Below are positions 46,077-58,185 of a stretch of 64,000 bases of DNA, piece by piece; within the stretch, counting starts at the first letter, position 1; each line of letters begins with the position of its first letter. Location of the stretch: contig QNQO01001854.1 of the NCBI GenBank assembly GCA_003290165.1, positions 124,001 to 188,000 of the forward strand, in the 5' to 3' direction. This stretch comes from Berberis thunbergii. Lineage: Eukaryota; Streptophyta; Magnoliopsida; Ranunculales; Berberidaceae. The position numbers and the translations under genes are program-made. The notes under the pieces are model-generated. The model did not search any database and had not been told where the DNA came from. It saw nothing but the letters and a program-made list of their open reading frames with translations.

Positions 46077-49000
46077 ATGGAAAGACAGTGGATACAAAAT
46101 CAGGACAAATGTTGTGATGATTATTTAAATGGGGTCGAGGGCTTCATTGAGTTTGCAAGGGCACATGTCACTGGTACGACGAATCATATCAAGTGTCCGT
46201 GTCAATGTTGTAACAATTGTTTGTGGCAGACATTCAATATGGTTCGATATCATTTGGCGAGGTATGAGATGATTCTGAATTATACGAGGTGGATTTATCA
46301 TGGGGAGCAACGAGAATTTGGTTCTACTTCATCGAATTCCCAGCCACTTGTGTCGCACATTGATGAAACGTCCATGAATGATAATGACCAAGTTATGGGT
46401 ATAATAAATGACGCTTATCCATATGCATCGATGAACGAAGATGGCATTGATGATATGGTAGGAGATACCGTACCTCCCAACATGCTGCAAAGTGAAGAGT
46501 TAGAAAACTATGAAAGACTGTTGAAACAAGCCCAACAAGCATTATACCCCAGTTGCACAGAGTTCTCCCTACGTACTGCCATTGCGGAGTTGATGCATTG
46601 CAAAGTGAAACATCATATGTCGAATAAGTGTTTTTCTCATTTAATGGGAATTATGAAGCGGATGCTTCCGAAGGAAAACATTTTGCCTTAGGATTATCGT
46701 AACGCGCATAAATTGTTGAATGGTCTTGGTTTGGGGTATCAAAAGATTCATGCTTGCAAATACAACTGTGCATTATTTTATAAGAAAATTGAAGGGATGG
46801 ATGCATGCCCTGTGTGCAATGGGCCAAGATATAAGCCTAATTCTGGTAATAAAACGAAGAAAATTCCACAAAAGGTTTTTCGTTATCTTCCACTGAAGCC
46901 CAGATTGCATCGACTGTACATGTCGACGCACACTGCGAGTCATATGAAATGGCACAATGAAGGAAGGGTTGATGATGATTTTTTGAGACATCCTGCTGAT
47001 AGAGAGGCTTGGAAAGCATTCGATACTATGTATCCCGATTTTGCAGAAGACCCGCGCAATGTCAGATTGGGGCTTGCAACTGATGGATTTAATCCGTTCG
47101 GGAATATGAGCTCGACTCACAGCACCTGGCCCGTCGTTGTTGTTCATTATAAATTGCCCCCTTGGATGAGTATGAAAAAATAATTTACAATGATGACTTT
47201 ATTAATTCCCGATCATCCCGGAAAGGACATTGATGTTTATTTGCGGCCGTTGGTTGATGAGTTAAAAGACTTATGGGAAAATGGTGTACGTACATTTGAT
47301 TAGTCTACCAGCACAATGTTTATGTTGAGAGCAGCAGTGATGTGGACTATACATTATTTTCCCGGTTATGGAAATATTTCAGGTTGGAGTACTCAGGGCT
47401 ATAAGGCATGTCCGACATGCAACGATGATGTAACATCTGATTGGCACGCGGGAAAGGTTTGTTATATGGGTCACCGTAGATGGTTGCCCCAAGATCACGA
47501 GTGGTGAACAAATAAGGTGGACTTTGATGAAAAAATGGAGAACGACACTAGACCTAGAGAATGGTCGGGGGATGACATTTGGGCTAAGTTGAATAGCTTG
47601 GAATTTGGTCAGATTGGCAAACATCCCGATAATCGTGATACTAATTTGCACAGGTCAGCTACACATTTGAACTGGACGAAGAAGAGTATATTCTTCGAGC
47701 TTCCGTACTGGTCGAAATTAAAGATCAGACACAACCTAGATGTGATGCATATTGAAAAGAATGTGTGTGATAGTGTGGTTGGGACAATTCTTGGCATCGA
47801 AGGACACTGTGAAAGCGAGGGAAGATTGTATGAACATGGGTATAAAGAAATGGTTATGGCTTAAGAAAGTCGGTGACAAATGGGTAAAGGGACATCCCTA
47901 TTTTGCTGTTAAACCGCCAGTAAAGATAAAAAATTTAAAAATTTTTTCTTCTGTGAAGTTTCCAGATGGGTACGCATCTAATATTGCCCGTTGTATGAAA
48001 ATGAGTAATGGGAAAATGTCGGGATTGAAGAGCCATGACTGTCATGTACTACTGCAACGCCTTATTCCGGTCGCTATTCGAGGATTTTTGCCATCGGGTG
48101 TTGTTGGCCCTATTACATAATTGTCGAGATTCTTCCAGCAGCTATGCGCAAAGTCTCTGCGCAAAGTCTCTGCGCAAATCAGATACAGAAAGGTTGCAAA
48201 ATGATATTAGTAACATCTTATGCAAATTCGAACAGATATTTCCTCCGACATTTTTTACTTGCATGATTCACTTGATGATACATTTACCGAGTGAGGCAAA
48301 GCTTGGTGGGCCGGTCAATTATCGGTGGATGTACCCAATAGAAAGGTAACTCATATGCTTGTTTTCTAACTATTCTTCATTTATTGTAACGAATCTGACA
48401 TCCTTTATATTTTGTAGAATACTAGGCACATACAAAAGATACGTACGAAACAGGGCAAGACCCGAAGGATCTATAGTGGAGGCATATATTGCAAATGAAT
48501 TACTTACTTATTGTGCAATGTATCTCCATAATGTTGAGACGTCCTTCAACCGAACTCAATGAAATAATGACGGTGGTACTAGAAGTGAGACACTTTCTGT
48601 TTTTGCGCAACTCGCACCACCGTTTGGCGAGCCACCAACAAATGATCAGTTTAGCGATAACGACATGGAAGTTGCGCATTGTTTCATACTCAACAATTGT
48701 GACGAGGTCTTGCCATTTTTGGAGGAGCATGAAGAACTACTTAGGCGTAAGTATCCTGCACATTTACGGGCCGAGAAGCACCGTCAATTATTTCCTGAAT
48801 GGTTTCGCAAACACGTAAGTTGATAACTATAAGAAAATATGATAATATTGCATTTTTTTTTATAATTGGTATTCAACATATTCTGAATATATATAATTTT
48901 TTTTAATAGATGTTACAATTGAAGTAAGTAAATTCGGCTCTTTACGATGATGAATTATCAAAACTGGCGAGAGGTCCTATTCGATCTGAAACATTTTTCG

Positions 49001-49629
49001 GTTGTTGTGTGAATGGTGTTAAGTTCCTGGTTATCGAGCGAGACAACAATTTGAGCACTCAAAATAGCGGCGTATCAGTACCTGGGGACGGCGACACCGC
49101 CGATGTTGATTTCTATGGTAAATTGACATTTGTAATTCAATTACTGTACAAAGACCGTTGCCAGGTGATTTTATTCAAGTGTCGTTGGTTTGATACAAAC
49201 CCACATAAAGCCGGGAGTATTAAACGAGGATATGGTCTAGTAAGTGTGAACACAAACACACTTTGGTACGAGCACGATCCTTTTATTTTGGCAGCTATGG
49301 CAAAACAAATTTTTTATCTAGATGATCTGAAAGCCGGTGGTGGATGAAAACTAGTCCAGACGATCCAACACAGAAATATATGGGACATTCCTGAAAAGGC
49401 TTCTGATGACCACAGTGATGACGACACCGCTGATCAAGAGAATTCATCTTCAAGCATTCCCATTATCCAACAACCATTTGAGTTATTTGTCAAACTTCCT
49501 CCGATTGATGGCGAATATGATGTTGAGGTATCACCTACAAAAGATGGAGTTTTTGAAGAATCTGAGGCAACCATGTCAGATGAACTTGAAGAAGAAGTCA
49601 AAAGTGATTACTCTACTGATTCAGATTAA
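46077..49629 (+). pseudogene. TNP2-type CACTA transposase (tnpD-like), decayed
   Basis: Starts at 46077 with a transposase-associated N-terminal domain (GFIEFARAHVTGTTNHIKCPC). Next comes the TNP2/Transposase_21 core (ACPVCNGPRYKP, LRLYMST-like RLYMSTHTASHMKWHNEGR, PRNVRLGLATDGFNPFGNMS, FMLRAAVMWTIHYFPGYG, GWSTQGYKACPTCN, HNLDVMHIEKNVCD), then a DUF4218-like part (LKSHDCHVLLQRLIPVAIRG, FPPTFFTCMIHLMIHLPSE), an intron at 48346-48418, RILGTYKRYVRNRARPEGS, and a DUF4216-like domain (NSGVSVPG, ILFKCRWFDT, 48932-49340) with an acidic tail. Stops at 46689, 47181, 47301, 47505, 48560 and 49345 and a frameshift near 47860 break it. The protein would bind the element ends and cut. Confidence 0.93.
48147..48178 (+). 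repeat. 13-bp triplication inside the transposase
   Basis: GCGCAAAGTCTCT occurs twice, followed by a partial third GCGCAAA. Thirteen-base additions change the frame of the DUF4218-like part. Confidence 0.85.
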
Positions 49630-52039
49630 ATACATTTGAAGGAATATAATTTGTTAGGTCGTTTACAAGATATTAATAATATTATGTATTTTGTTAGTTC
49701 ATTTAATTAAATTTGTTAATGTACTATGAATTTTTTACCATAAATTTGTTAAATGAATGTCGAAGTTCAATTAATTAATTAAATAATGATATAAATTTTT
49801 TTCTCTAAAATAAACAAATGTGATGTTTGTGCGACGAAGCATGTTCATATTTTTACCAGCTGTGCATAAAATTTCCTGGCTTCTCATGTGGTCATATTGA
49901 CCTATTGTCATGCTAAGTGGCTTCTCGTGTTCATTTTTACCAACCTTATCTATCATTTGCATATGGTATTTTAGCAATCCATCTTACAAACAAAATAGAG
50001 TGTTTGACATTTAGAAATTGAGGGGTATTACATGTGTTATAGGGAACATTTTTTATTGTTTAAGACTACATGACTACATTGCCTATCAGTACTTCGCTCA
50101 TTCAATAATTTTGTATTTTTTTCATTATTTTGTTTTGTTTTGTTTTGTTTTGTTTTTCATAAATTCTTTTTTCCTTTTTTTAAACTATTGCTAAATTCAG
50201 TAGCCTAACCCGTATCATCATCATCAAAGCCCATTCCCAATACAGTAGTCTAACCCGTATGCAAAACAATAATATTTCAAAGATTCACAGAACTGGATGA
50301 TTGCTTCAAACTTTTGAACAAGGATTAACTAGCCATTCAAAGATAGCACCTCCATTCTAAATCCAATTTGATGGAAGCTTTATTGTGAAAAATTACTACT
50401 TCACAAATAATCCATCACTGTGGTATAGCCAGAGCAAGAATATTAACTGTGCAATCATGTACCTCAAATAGATAAAAAAATCTTCCCGAAAAGAGCCTGC
50501 ACAACAAGTTTTCTTTTGAACCCCTTTTCCGAGTATCCTGAAATATCCATGACAACCGGGCCTGAAATGCAAATGCTAGTTCAGTATAAGAAAATCATTA
50601 TGTCTCCTTAATTTTATATAGCATTTTATATCTCCCATGGGTCCGTTCAAATGCTAAATACAGAAAGATGCAACCCCAAGTATAGGATTTAAAAGCAAAT
50701 TTCATACAAAAACATCCTAATTTGCCAAGTTCCCTACAAAATAGCATTTCTTCTTTTAGTGATTTATACTCATCAACTCAAGACTTTTCTGTTACCAGAT
50801 AAAACTAATTTATAAGGCTTCTGAAGTTTAAGAAAAACTATATTAGCACTTTTTATGGATGTGATGATTTCGCGTGGATCCAGGAAACTGTAAAGCTAGT
50901 TACATGACTTACATGCAAGTTGGAATATGTTGTTTTATTTAGTTGTGCCTCAGATGCAAATATTCCATATACCTTAAAAACTTTTGCAAGTCTTTGTTTA
51001 TAATTGATGACTGGAGTTTCCTACAGACATCACCCCCTGAAAAAAATTCCCCTGAAAGATCCTATGTAAACACAACAAAGGCACTCCACCAATTGAAAAC
51101 TCCCTAACATCTAGAATTAAAAGGATGGAAGGCAGGGGAAGGGTGATTGTTTTGCAGAACAAATAGGGTTACTTAGTTGTATTTGAGATTCATATAGACC
51201 CATAGCATTTTGTTTTCATTTTATTATTTATTTATATATGAACTCTACTTATGAAATGGTACTTCCTGAGACCTCCAATGACAACAAATCTTGCATGAAT
51301 TGGTAACATCCGATGAGGCTCAAAAGATTTGTTTAGAATGAGTCAATGCCCATTTCTAACAGTAAAATTTCTGACACAAACACAAACACAGTAAATTAAG
51401 AAAACACAAACAAATGGATACAAATTGATTACAGTGAGCAAATTCTGACAGAGATACAAATTGTTCCAGCAGTAAAATTTCTAACAGTAAAATTTTTGGA
51501 TCAATTCAATAAACAAATTTCTGAATCAATTCAGTAAGCAAACTCAGTAAGTAAAATTTCTTACAGAGATACAAATTGTATTACAGTGAGCAAATTCAGT
51601 AAATTTCTGGATCAATTTCTGACGATGAGCATATCAATTTCTGATAATGAGCATATCATTTTCTGGATCAATTTCTAACAGTAAATTTTCTGGATCAATT
51701 TCTGACAGTAAATTTCAGAAAATGCTGCAATTCACAATATTGCTGCTTCCTTTAGTTCTTCCTGAACTTCATCGTAGAGATTTACATTTGCACATAAAAT
51801 GCTAGACATGTACATTTATATCTCCTCTAAATTTGCTGTTGAAATTAAAAAAAAAATTGTTCTTCTTCCCCATTTATCTAGTTTTCTTCACCAACCTTAT
51901 GAAATTCAAGTTTTCTCCTTCATTATACATTGTATAGTTAATGTATTGTTTTATACGATCTTCCACTGATTGCATCTATTTACTTTGTTTTCATGTTACT
52001 TTGTAATTATTGTGTTGTGTTTTTATTATTTTGGTTCAG
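49630..52039. other. Spacer between the two CACTA-2 genes
   Basis: AT-rich. It contains a 27-bp RTE tail insertion (50216-50242) and a degenerate array of TTTCTGGATCAATTTCTGACAGTAA-like units (about 51365-51722). In En/Spm the two genes share a transcription unit, so this may be intron. No coding frame seen. Confidence 0.6.
50216..50242 (-). mobile_element. Minimal RTE insertion: 27 bp of 3' end
   Basis: The minus strand reads TTGGGAATGGGCTTTGATGA then TGATG, the same as the 3' end of the RTE LINE at 44098-44130. It is flanked by CAGTAGCCTAACCCGTAT (50198-50215) and CAGTAGTCTAACCCGTAT (50243-50260), an 18-bp TSD with one mismatch. Confidence 0.85.
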
Positions 52040-53952
52040 ATGGCTTCTTTGATAATAAGAAAACGTAGATCCGTAATTGTTGCTGATAGTAGTTTGGTCG
52101 CCGCTCCTCTGCCCAACGTAGCTCATTCCACCATTAATGCTCCCGCTACAAGGGTTGCTTCTATCAATACTCCGCCAGCACATGGATCAAATGTTCCGGT
52201 AGTTGATCAATCTTCATCGTTTGGATTAGTTCCTCAAGTTCTCACTTGACGAAGTGTCAGATGAACAAACCGTCGATCAACGTCTCCTGAGATTGCACTT
52301 GAGACTGTAACCATGCCCGGGGATGTAAACCCCTCCCCCCAAGGAGATGGAGAACTCCCTAGAGGTAATAAACTTAAGTTTTCCTTATCATATTCGGAAA
52401 ATTGAAATTTTTTTTTTACAACAGCAAATAAAACGAAGGGGCCCTGTAGACAACTAAAATCCCAAAGGATCACACGAACCACTAACACACGCATTCCTGT
52501 AGTGTGGGATCCTAGTCATCGTCGCTCGCAATTGGCAAAGATTAATAGCTTGTTGGTGCATGACATCGGTGCAATCATTCGCAACCATTGCCCGATGACA
52601 TCCTCATCTTGGAGTGAGGTCAAGCCCGAGACGCAAGCCGAGGTGTTGGACGCACTCACAGTAAGTTTTAGCCATTCATCTTAACCTTTAATAATTAAAA
52701 TCTTTATAATGCAGAAAGTTTTGAAGGTTTTGCATGTTTATGCTTGTATTTTTACATGATTTGGTATAACATATCTCTTTGGGCCTTAATATTCTCTAAT
52801 AACTATTATTTAAAATTTCAGGTTAACTTTGAGTTTGACATGAATGATCCAAACATTCATGAATATATCATCGGTACGTGCGTGGATCGATACAGGAATT
52901 GGAAACATGATTTCCATCGATACTTCCAAACGTTTTCTGATGTGGATAGTGCTAAGGCACAACCCCCAATCGAATTGGAGCATAGGCCTAGTGAGTGGGT
53001 GTGGGTGTGCGATCATTTTCGAACTCCCACATTTCTGGTAAGCATATAACGTTTTATTTAATTAGGCAAAACATATTTATTTTTATATATGTAATAATGC
53101 ATATGTTTAATATATATTTTGAATAATTATACAGAAAATATCTGAGGCGAACAAGGCGAACCGACGTCAAAAAAAAATTTTACATCACTCTGGTTCATTG
53201 CCCTTCTCTTACAGGGTGGAGGAACGACGTCTAGTAAGTGAACTCATGTTTCATTTCATTATTTTATTTTTAGTTAATACATTCAATTAAATGTTTATAT
53301 TAGTTGGTTTATTATTTTAACAATGTTTTGTAGGAGGGTTCAAAATTCCCAGAAATCGACACGTTCAAGGATGTTTATGCACTACCTGGCAATGAGGTGG
53401 CCGTGAAGTTGCATGTATGTTTTATTCTTTGCATTTTTTGCATGTTGTCACTTTTGTTGTTTTAAATATTAATTTTTAATAATTTTTTTAATCAAGGAAA
53501 CGATGGTGGAGATGCGGGATGCCTACATGGAGTGAGTGGCCTCGCAACATCCTCCGGGAGCTCCATTGGAACAGCTCATAATGGATAATCCTGATGGAGG
53601 ATTACATATTTTGACGGAGACATTGGAATCGCTAGGTCCAAGACCCGAAAAGATTGTTCGGGGGATGGGAAAGGCTAAAGTTCATGAGGTCAACACCTCA
53701 TCTTCAGCTTCGCAGCTTTCAGTCAGAATCGTTTCATCATTACAGTCGAAAGTGGAGGAATTACAGAATGAGTTAAATGTTGCCAAAGCGTGTGAGGCGG
53801 AGAGGGAGGCCCGAGAGGCCCGAGAGGGGGAACGACAAGCACAAGAGGCAACTCGGTGGAGTATGTTATTAGGGGCTCTCCAGCAGTCGGGGATTAATTT
53901 GTCGAGCCTCCTGCTACTGTCAACAAACCATCATCAGCCACCACATCCCTAA
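52040..53952 (+). pseudogene. Transposase_24-type DNA-binding protein (tnpA-like) of CACTA-2
   Basis: Start codon at 52040 directly after an AG acceptor. Exons about 52040-52365, 52428-52660, 52823-53037, 53136-53230, 53334-53414 and 53498-53952. The middle exons carry the plant transposase (Ptta/En/Spm) pattern: RIPVVWDPSHRRS, HDIGAIIRNHCPM, FEFDMNDPNIHEYI, RYRNWKHDFHRYF, SEWVWVCDHFRTPTF, NKANRRQKKILHHSGSLPF. The last exon encodes a coiled coil rich in Ala, Glu and Arg (SSLQSKVEELQNELNVAKAC). TGA codons at 52247 and 52262 break the first exon and TGA at 53535 lies in the last, so it is also nonfunctional unless splicing differs. It would bind the subterminal repeats. Confidence 0.85.
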
Positions 53953-54169
53953 AAAATGTACTGATGTGTTTTTTTAATTTGTAACTATACAGTACGGTTT
54001 AAAATTTTTAATTTGTAATGGATGCATTATGATTTTACATTATTAATTTGTAAAGTTAATAGTATTTAAATAAATTAGCCAAATCTTTCTATGTGTGAGA
54101 CGATTCAATTATTAAATATTTCAAATTTAATTAAAATAAATATTTGAATTAAACTATTTCAAAATTATT

Positions 54170-54890
54170 AAACAGAACTTTAAGCAACAAAAATTTTCGT
54201 CGCATAAGAATAGATCAAGCGTGTTTGGATCGACGTAACCTGTGTGACAACATTAAAGTGATGAATATTGTTGTCGCGTAAAGAATATCTTGTGCGATGA
54301 AAGGTTCGTCACCATTGAGTTAAGCCGACAAAGTCTAACGCGATGAAAGGGATCGTTACGATTGAGTTATGCCGACAAAGTTTAATGCGACGAAAGGGAT
54401 CATCGCGTAAGTATAGTTTGCATGAAGAAGAATTCTATTTCTTGCAACGAAATGAGCGTCGCGCAAAACAATATTACGCGACGCACCCTTATGCAACGAT
54501 CTTTGGTGTCGTCGGCAAAAGGATTTCATAGCGACGAAGATTTATTTTTCGCGCAAAGATTTGCGAGAGTGTCGTCGCGCAAAAAGGATTTTGTAGCGAC
54601 GAAGATTTAGTTGCGTCGCGCAAAGACTTGCGAGACAGAGCTGTGGTGTTGTTGTGCAAAAAGGCATTTGTAGCGACGAAGATTATTTTCGTCGCGCAAA
54701 GACTTGCGAGACAAAGCTGTGGTGTCGTCACGCAAAAAGGCATTTGTAGCGACGAATATTATTTTTCGTCGCACAAAGGCTTGCGAGACAGAGCTGTGGT
54801 GACAACCTTTGCGTGACGAATATTTTGTCGCCCAATATTTATGGCGACGAAATGTTGTCTATAGCGACAATTTTGACTACGTCCCTAACG
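54170..54890. repeat. Right subterminal repeats of CACTA-2
   Basis: Units of about 75 bp with AGCGACGAAGATTTATTTTC and GTCGCGCAAAGACTTGCGAG, AGACAGAGCTGTGGTGTCGT, in four to five degenerate copies. They share the GCGACGA word with the left side. Confidence 0.87.
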
Positions 54891-55160
54891 GCCTTTTTTT
54901 TGTAGTGTAAGTCATCCCTAATAGAATTTTTGAAATATATATATATATATACACAGAAAACATTTAGCCACGGTATATTAGCTGTCGCTAAGTTAGTGCA
55001 ACTCATTTATTTGCAAAACAATTATCAAGGAAGGATATATGTAGTCTTATCCTAGACAAGTTTATAATTTGTTAAAGTTTTTTCTCTATTATTTTGTGTT
55101 CTCTGAATTTGAACAACCTTTTTGGTCATTTTTTGTTTTGTTTCCTCCACTAATTTCTAG

Positions 55161-55640
55161 GAAGATGTGAAGAAAATGAACGTAGATACTTACAGCTTCT
55201 CCGTTTCTTGGTCAAGGATTATACCAAGTGAGTAGTAGCATAAACATAATTTTGATGTGGATGAATTGCTAATAGGTCAATTTCGGAAAGTTAAAAGTGT
55301 CATTGAAGCCTTGATTACTATTCTGAAGGGCCTTAATTTGTACGATTATAAGGTTAAAAACAATAATTAGTTGTGACAATTGTTTTTTGGCTTTAGATGA
55401 GAACAGAAGGGATGGAGTGAACCAAGAAGGCATAAATTATTACAAGATTATGCAAAGGTTTGTTTCAAGGAGTTTGGTGATAGAGTGAAGCATTGGATCA
55501 CCTTGAACGAACCATGGACCTTTGCGAATTGTGCTTACAACCTGAGGATCCATGCACCCGCTAGTTGTTTTAAATTCATCGGAAACTGTATTGTTGGGGA
55601 CTCGGCAACAAATGGCTACTTCAGTAAGGCAGTATATTCA
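55161..55640 (+). pseudogene. Captured fragments of a glycosyl hydrolase family 1 (beta-glucosidase) gene
   Basis: First piece 55161-55227, EDVKKMNVDTYSFSVSWSRI, with a GTGAGT donor at its end. Second piece about 55395-55620 joins [12 protein letters not shown] to [20 protein letters not shown] and NEPWTF. The NEP motif with the catalytic acid/base Glu of family 1 is present. The nucleophile motif (ENG) and most of the barrel are absent, so this cannot be an enzyme. The exon sequence between the two halves of the second piece has been deleted. It lies inside CACTA-3, which suggests capture of host DNA. Confidence 0.82.
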
Positions 55641-55976
55641 ATCAAAGTTGCTTATACTACGTTGGACTCCTAATCTTCATATTTATTTTGTTCATGCTGT
55701 TGAAAGGATTGGTGGACAAGAAAGTAAGTTTTAGAATTTCTTTCATGAACATCATCAATATTTTGATATCCATATACATCAAAGTTTCGGTATTTTCACT
55801 TAAAAGAAGAAAACATATCAGTCAGGCATTAATGGTAGAGAATAAAGGATAAATAAGATTACTAACTTTTATCATTTTCTTTTTATTTGATTGTTGCAGA
55901 AGCAACTCCCAAATTAATCCTTCAACTAATGAATGTGAGAGGGCATTGCATTTCCCATGTTAAAAACCACTTGCAG
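55621..55976 (+). pseudogene. Captured GARP/MYB-like DNA-binding domain, two exons
   Basis: Exon 1 (about 55621-55723) reads [31 protein letters not shown]; after an intron (GTAAGT at 55724, AG at 55898-55899) exon 2 (55900-55976) reads ATPKLILQLMNVRGHCISHV and KNHLQ, followed by GTATGA. This is the single-repeat GARP/MYB domain of plant transcription factors (helix 3 ending in HVKSHLQ), with the original exon borders kept. No N- or C-terminal parts are seen. It is fused directly to the end of the glycosyl hydrolase piece. Confidence 0.85.
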
Positions 55977-56410
55977 GTATGAGAATGATTTAGAATTATA
56001 TTTTAATCATCTCCTGCATCTTACCCATATCCTCATTGATATTCTTACCGCCTTCCAGTCATTGTTTTTACTATTTCTAACTAGTTGAAGTGCCTTCGTT
56101 TTTCTGCAAGCCGAAAGATTGTTTGATTTCTATGAAACTTGCAGACGCTTTGAATTTGGAATGGGAGAAAAATTTATTAATAATGGAAAGTTGGTCAGTT
56201 TTAATCCTTTTTGGATTAAAACCTTTTTGGAATGGGAGAAAAAATTTGAATCCTGATTTGTCTTTCCAAAATCCTTTTTGTTGTTTTTTTTGTTAAACCT
56301 TGATTCAAAATTGGTCAGTTTTAGTCTGTCATTGATTGTAAATCCATGTAAGTTTTCTGCTTATGCAGCCCCCTGAATCATATATATTTATAATTTCAAT
56401 TTGAGGTTTA

Positions 56411-57205
56411 TAGAATCTAAAGTTGTTTGGGATTGTATTTTTTGCTATGGACAAGTTATTGATTATATGAACAAGGTTAATGTATTAGTCATCTATTACG
56501 GTGAAAATTAAAATAATTGTTTTCAAGTTTGAAATGTTTCTTCTGAATGACAAAAAAAAAGCAATAAGAAATCTGAAAATTAATAGAAATAACTAATTCC
56601 ATTCAAAAAATTGAATTTTCATTAGTAATTATTTTAGTTACAACAAATTCGTATTAGCAACGACAAATGTCGTCGCTAAATTTGAAACTTCAATGGTTTT
56701 AAACTGTCGCTAAAAGGTTTAGTAATTCCTTTACCTACAGCAAATTAAGTATTAGAAATGGCAAATGTCGTCCCTAAATGTCCAACTTAGCAACGGTTTT
56801 AAGCCGTCGCTAAATTTGCAGCTTAGCAACGGTATCAAGCTGTCGTTAAAAGCTTTAGTAATTCATTTACCTACAACAAATTAAGTATATATTAGCAACG
56901 GGAAAAGTCGTCCCTAAATGTGCAACTTAGCAACGGTTTCAAGCCGTTGCTAAATTTGCAACGTTTTAAGCCGTCGCTAAATTTCAAACTTTGCAACGGT
57001 TTCAAGCCGTCGCTAAAAGCTTTAGTAATTCATTTACCTACAGAAAATTATTATTAGCAACGGCAAATGTCGTCGCTAAATTTGCAACTTAGCAACAACA
57101 TATTGGTCGTTGCTAAAAGCTTTATTAATTCATTTAGCTACAACAAATTTGTATTAGCAACAACAAATGTCGTCGCTAAATTTTTAACTTAGCAACAACA
57201 TATTA
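56411..57205. repeat. Internal copy of the CACTA-3 3' block
   Basis: Starts with GTTGTTTGGGATTGTATTTT at about 56420 and runs through GAAATGTTTCTTCTGAATGA into repeats of CTTAGCAACGGTTTCAAGCC and GTCGCTAAATTTG. The same order is found at 61390-62160, which ends in the true terminus. The internal copy has no CACTA end. Confidence 0.82.
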
Positions 57206-57910
57206 GCCATAACTCATTGACCACGACGTGCGCATCGAAAACAGCTTTTCGAGTTGGGATCCTTTGAGCGATTCTGATACTCGTAGCCAAAGTTATGGCC
57301 AAAATACTAAAACGCACCCAAAACTACCAAATTAGAAAAAAAGATTATGATTTCCTGCCATATTTGTGCTGATCTGCTTATTCAAGATATTTTAATGCCA
57401 AAAATGTGCTATCTGACAACTCAACATCATCTAACTCAGATCCTCCTTTATCAGAATTCCATTGGTTATTATTGAGGGGCATCAATTGCTTGTTGAGAAT
57501 TTATGGAAGGATCCCCTTAACCAAGGCAAGACCCTAAGATGTTGATATTGTTATTTTTAATAAGTAGCATCAGTAAACTGAAATATTTGTGTCAATCATC
57601 AAGAAACTTCCCGCTTTAGAAATTATCAACTTTGCCATTATAGATTTCAATAAAAATAATCATAATTAAATAGAGTATAAAGTGGGTTGGGATTGTATTT
57701 TTTGTGATTGGCAAGCTATTGATTCTATGAAGAAGGTTAGCTAATTAAATTATTTGCGAAGGCATATTAGCTGTAGCTAAGTTTTAGAAAAACTAGTTGC
57801 CACGGTTTATGCCGTTCCTAATTGATTTTTTTGAAAAAAAAACACATAAAAACATAAGCTTTGGGCGCGAAGAAACAAAAAAAAAAACCCGCTGAGAGGA
57901 AAAACACAGA
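57206..57910. other. Spacer and second left-end-like block in CACTA-3
   Basis: 57206-57685 has no feature that I recognise. At about 57687 GGGATTGTATTTTTTGTGAT repeats the start of the 3' block, and 57735-57830 (GCATATTAGCTGTAGCTAAG, GTTGCCACGGTTTATGCCGT) resembles the left subterminal repeats at 41985-42050. Confidence 0.55.
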
Positions 57911-57919
57911 AAAACCCGA

Positions 57920-58185
57920 ATCGCTTTGAGCATCTCCTCATTCTTCTTCTTCTTCTTCCAAGTTTTAGCATCTCCTTCTTCTTCTTCATCCAGGCTGAGA
58001 GGAATAGCTTTGAGCATCTCCTTCTTCATCCAAGCTGAGAGGAATTATAGCGTGAATTTGGGTCAGAGCTTTGGAAGAGCATCTCCTTTTTCATCCAAGC
58101 TTTGGCCGCGAATTAGGAAGAACATCTCCTTCTTCATCCAAGCTTTGGGCGCGAATTAGGAAGAGCATCTCCTTCATCATCTTCT
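57920..58185 (+). repeat. GCATCTCCTTCTTCATCCAA minisatellite
   Basis: About six degenerate units of 35-50 bp built on GAGCATCTCCTTCTTCATCC and AAGCTTTGGGCGCGAATTAGG. Lies upstream of the decarboxylase fragment. Confidence 0.85.

Larger units (their letters stand above)
44219..54907 (+). mobile_element. CACTA-2 element with both transposase genes (En/Spm layout)
   Basis: 10,689 bp. Left end CACTACTAAAAAAAATCC, right end GGCCTTTTTTTTTGTAGTG; the inverted repeat has one mismatch in the first 14 bases. The flanks are TAA at 44214-44216 (two extra T before the element) and TAA at 54908-54910. Subterminal repeats carry GCGACGA/TCGTCGC words. It contains a TNP2-type gene (46077-49629) and a Transposase_24-type gene (52040-53952), both on the plus strand as in En/Spm. 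Several stops make at least the first inactive. Confidence 0.93.

Noticed and set aside
49009..49347. Separate gene with a DUF4216-like domain
   Set aside because: It is in frame with and downstream of the TNP2 exons in the usual order, so it is part of the CACTA-2 transposase gene.
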